Position numbers and translations under genes: made by a program. Below the pieces are notes generated by a model that saw only the letters and a list, made by a program, of their open reading frames with translations, was not told the DNA's origin and made no database searches. Shown here piece after piece: positions 63,001 to 64,000 of a stretch of 64,000 nt of DNA. The stretch comes from Varanus komodoensis (lineage: Eukaryota > Chordata > Lepidosauria > Squamata > Varanidae), in contig NW_025335268.1 of assembly GCF_004798865.1 (NCBI RefSeq), forward strand, positions 85,308,934 through 85,372,933, given 5' to 3'. The first letter of the stretch is position 1, and every line of letters begins with the position of its first letter.

Positions 63001-64000
63001 CACGGATGAAGACGAGGATGAGTTCCTAGGATGCAAATGGTGACAATGGTTGTGCAAAGATAAGTCAGGGAGCCCACTGCGGCTGTTTGATCTAAGGGCC
63101 TTCAAAAACCTGGAATTGGCACTAGCTGGTGCTAACTACAGCACTAAACGTGTTTTGGTGCTCAATGTATGTCACAAAAGTATAGAAATAAGTGGCAGTA
63201 GAAAAGCAGCCTACAAGAGCAGTGCAGGGGAAGTCCTGCACGGCACAGGGAGTAAGTGCCTGTTTCTTGGCACGGGACTGGGCCCAAGCATCTGTATGCC
63301 TTTGTGTGTACACTACTTCCACAGATGGGCGATGTCTCTGCGCATAAAAGTGGGCCGACAAGGAGTCGTCCCCTTCACTGAAATAAATAAATCATGGATA
63401 ACTGAAATAGACGGGATAGCTTTATAGGCCAGGTGCCTGTGCACCTGTATTAGTGCCCAGTTCCTATGAATCACTGAAGTGTCGATGCTTTGATTTTAAA
63501 GTAATCTCTTCGCATTGCTTTGAAAAAAACTTGAATGGTAAAATTAAAACATGTTGCAGCATGCAATTTCACAAGGTAGTTGCATTTAGAAGCATTGGTA
63601 CGGTTCTACTCTTAACTATCAATTCATGTCTCTCTGACCTACAGTCCTTCAATCAAGGTTTGGCACATCTTTTTCAGCACAAATTAGAGTTCCCCCTGGC
63701 CCTATTCATTCTGGCTTCATAGAATGGCAGCTTAAAAATAAATGTGGGGCCATGAAGATAAAGAGAAATTTCACCAATGATTTCAATGCAGTTCAGTAAT
63801 ATGGCTAAAGCTGGCCAATTTTACACCACAACATTTTGCCAGCCAAAATAAAATCTTGTACATCTTTAGAAACTGTGGGGGCACTTGACTATTCCTATAG
63901 TTGAGAGAAATGTAATATTCATTGGTTCACACCATATTGCCACTGTCAGATACCTAGATAACGGATCTGCCTGCTGTACCATTTTGTGATGCAAGTGATA

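Overview
The window is vertebrate nuclear DNA, almost certainly from a squamate reptile (lizard or snake). The evidence is the repeat mix: CR1, L2-clade, RTE/BovB-like and L1 LINEs, a tRNA-derived Sauria-type SINE in at least four copies, a Tc1/mariner end and a DIRS-type fossil. Species cannot be fixed from this alone.

The one gene that can be identified with confidence is GABRA5, the alpha-5 subunit of the GABA-A receptor, on the minus strand. Seven consecutive coding exons run from 62049 down to the stop codon at 11715 (68, 221, 83, 144, 153, 212 and 300 bp). Every splice site is a clean GT/AG and the phases join exactly. Together they encode about 393 residues: most of the ligand-binding domain, the Cys-loop, TM1-TM4 and the C-terminus. 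The signal peptide and roughly the first 70 residues lie beyond the right edge. In other vertebrates GABRA5 sits between GABRB3 (head to head) and GABRG3, so the right edge should lead toward GABRB3 and the left edge toward GABRG3. No exon of either neighbour was seen.

Layout: 1-11.7 kb is 3' flank with decayed LINEs, a Tc1 end and foldback elements. 11.7-17.4 kb holds the three 3' exons (transmembrane part). 17.4-24.2 kb is an intron with an unexpected CpG island (about 20.4-21.9 kb). 24.2-45.2 kb is a large intron with an RTE/BovB-like LINE split by two later insertions. 45.3-61.4 kb is a second large intron with a DIRS fossil, a three-copy tandem array and a long hairpin. 61.4-62.05 kb holds two exons separated by a 357-bp intron that contains a run of 24 G. 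62.05-64 kb is the start of the next intron.

The most interesting unexplained signals are: (1) the intragenic CpG island with three CACGTG E-boxes and a perfect palindromic D-box; (2) at its edge, a short plus-strand reading frame resembling a signal-peptide first exon with a splice donor; (3) two near-perfect intronic hairpins; (4) an inverted repeat pair flanking the two 5' exons, a layout known to favour circular RNA; and (5) the G24 run inside the shortest intron.
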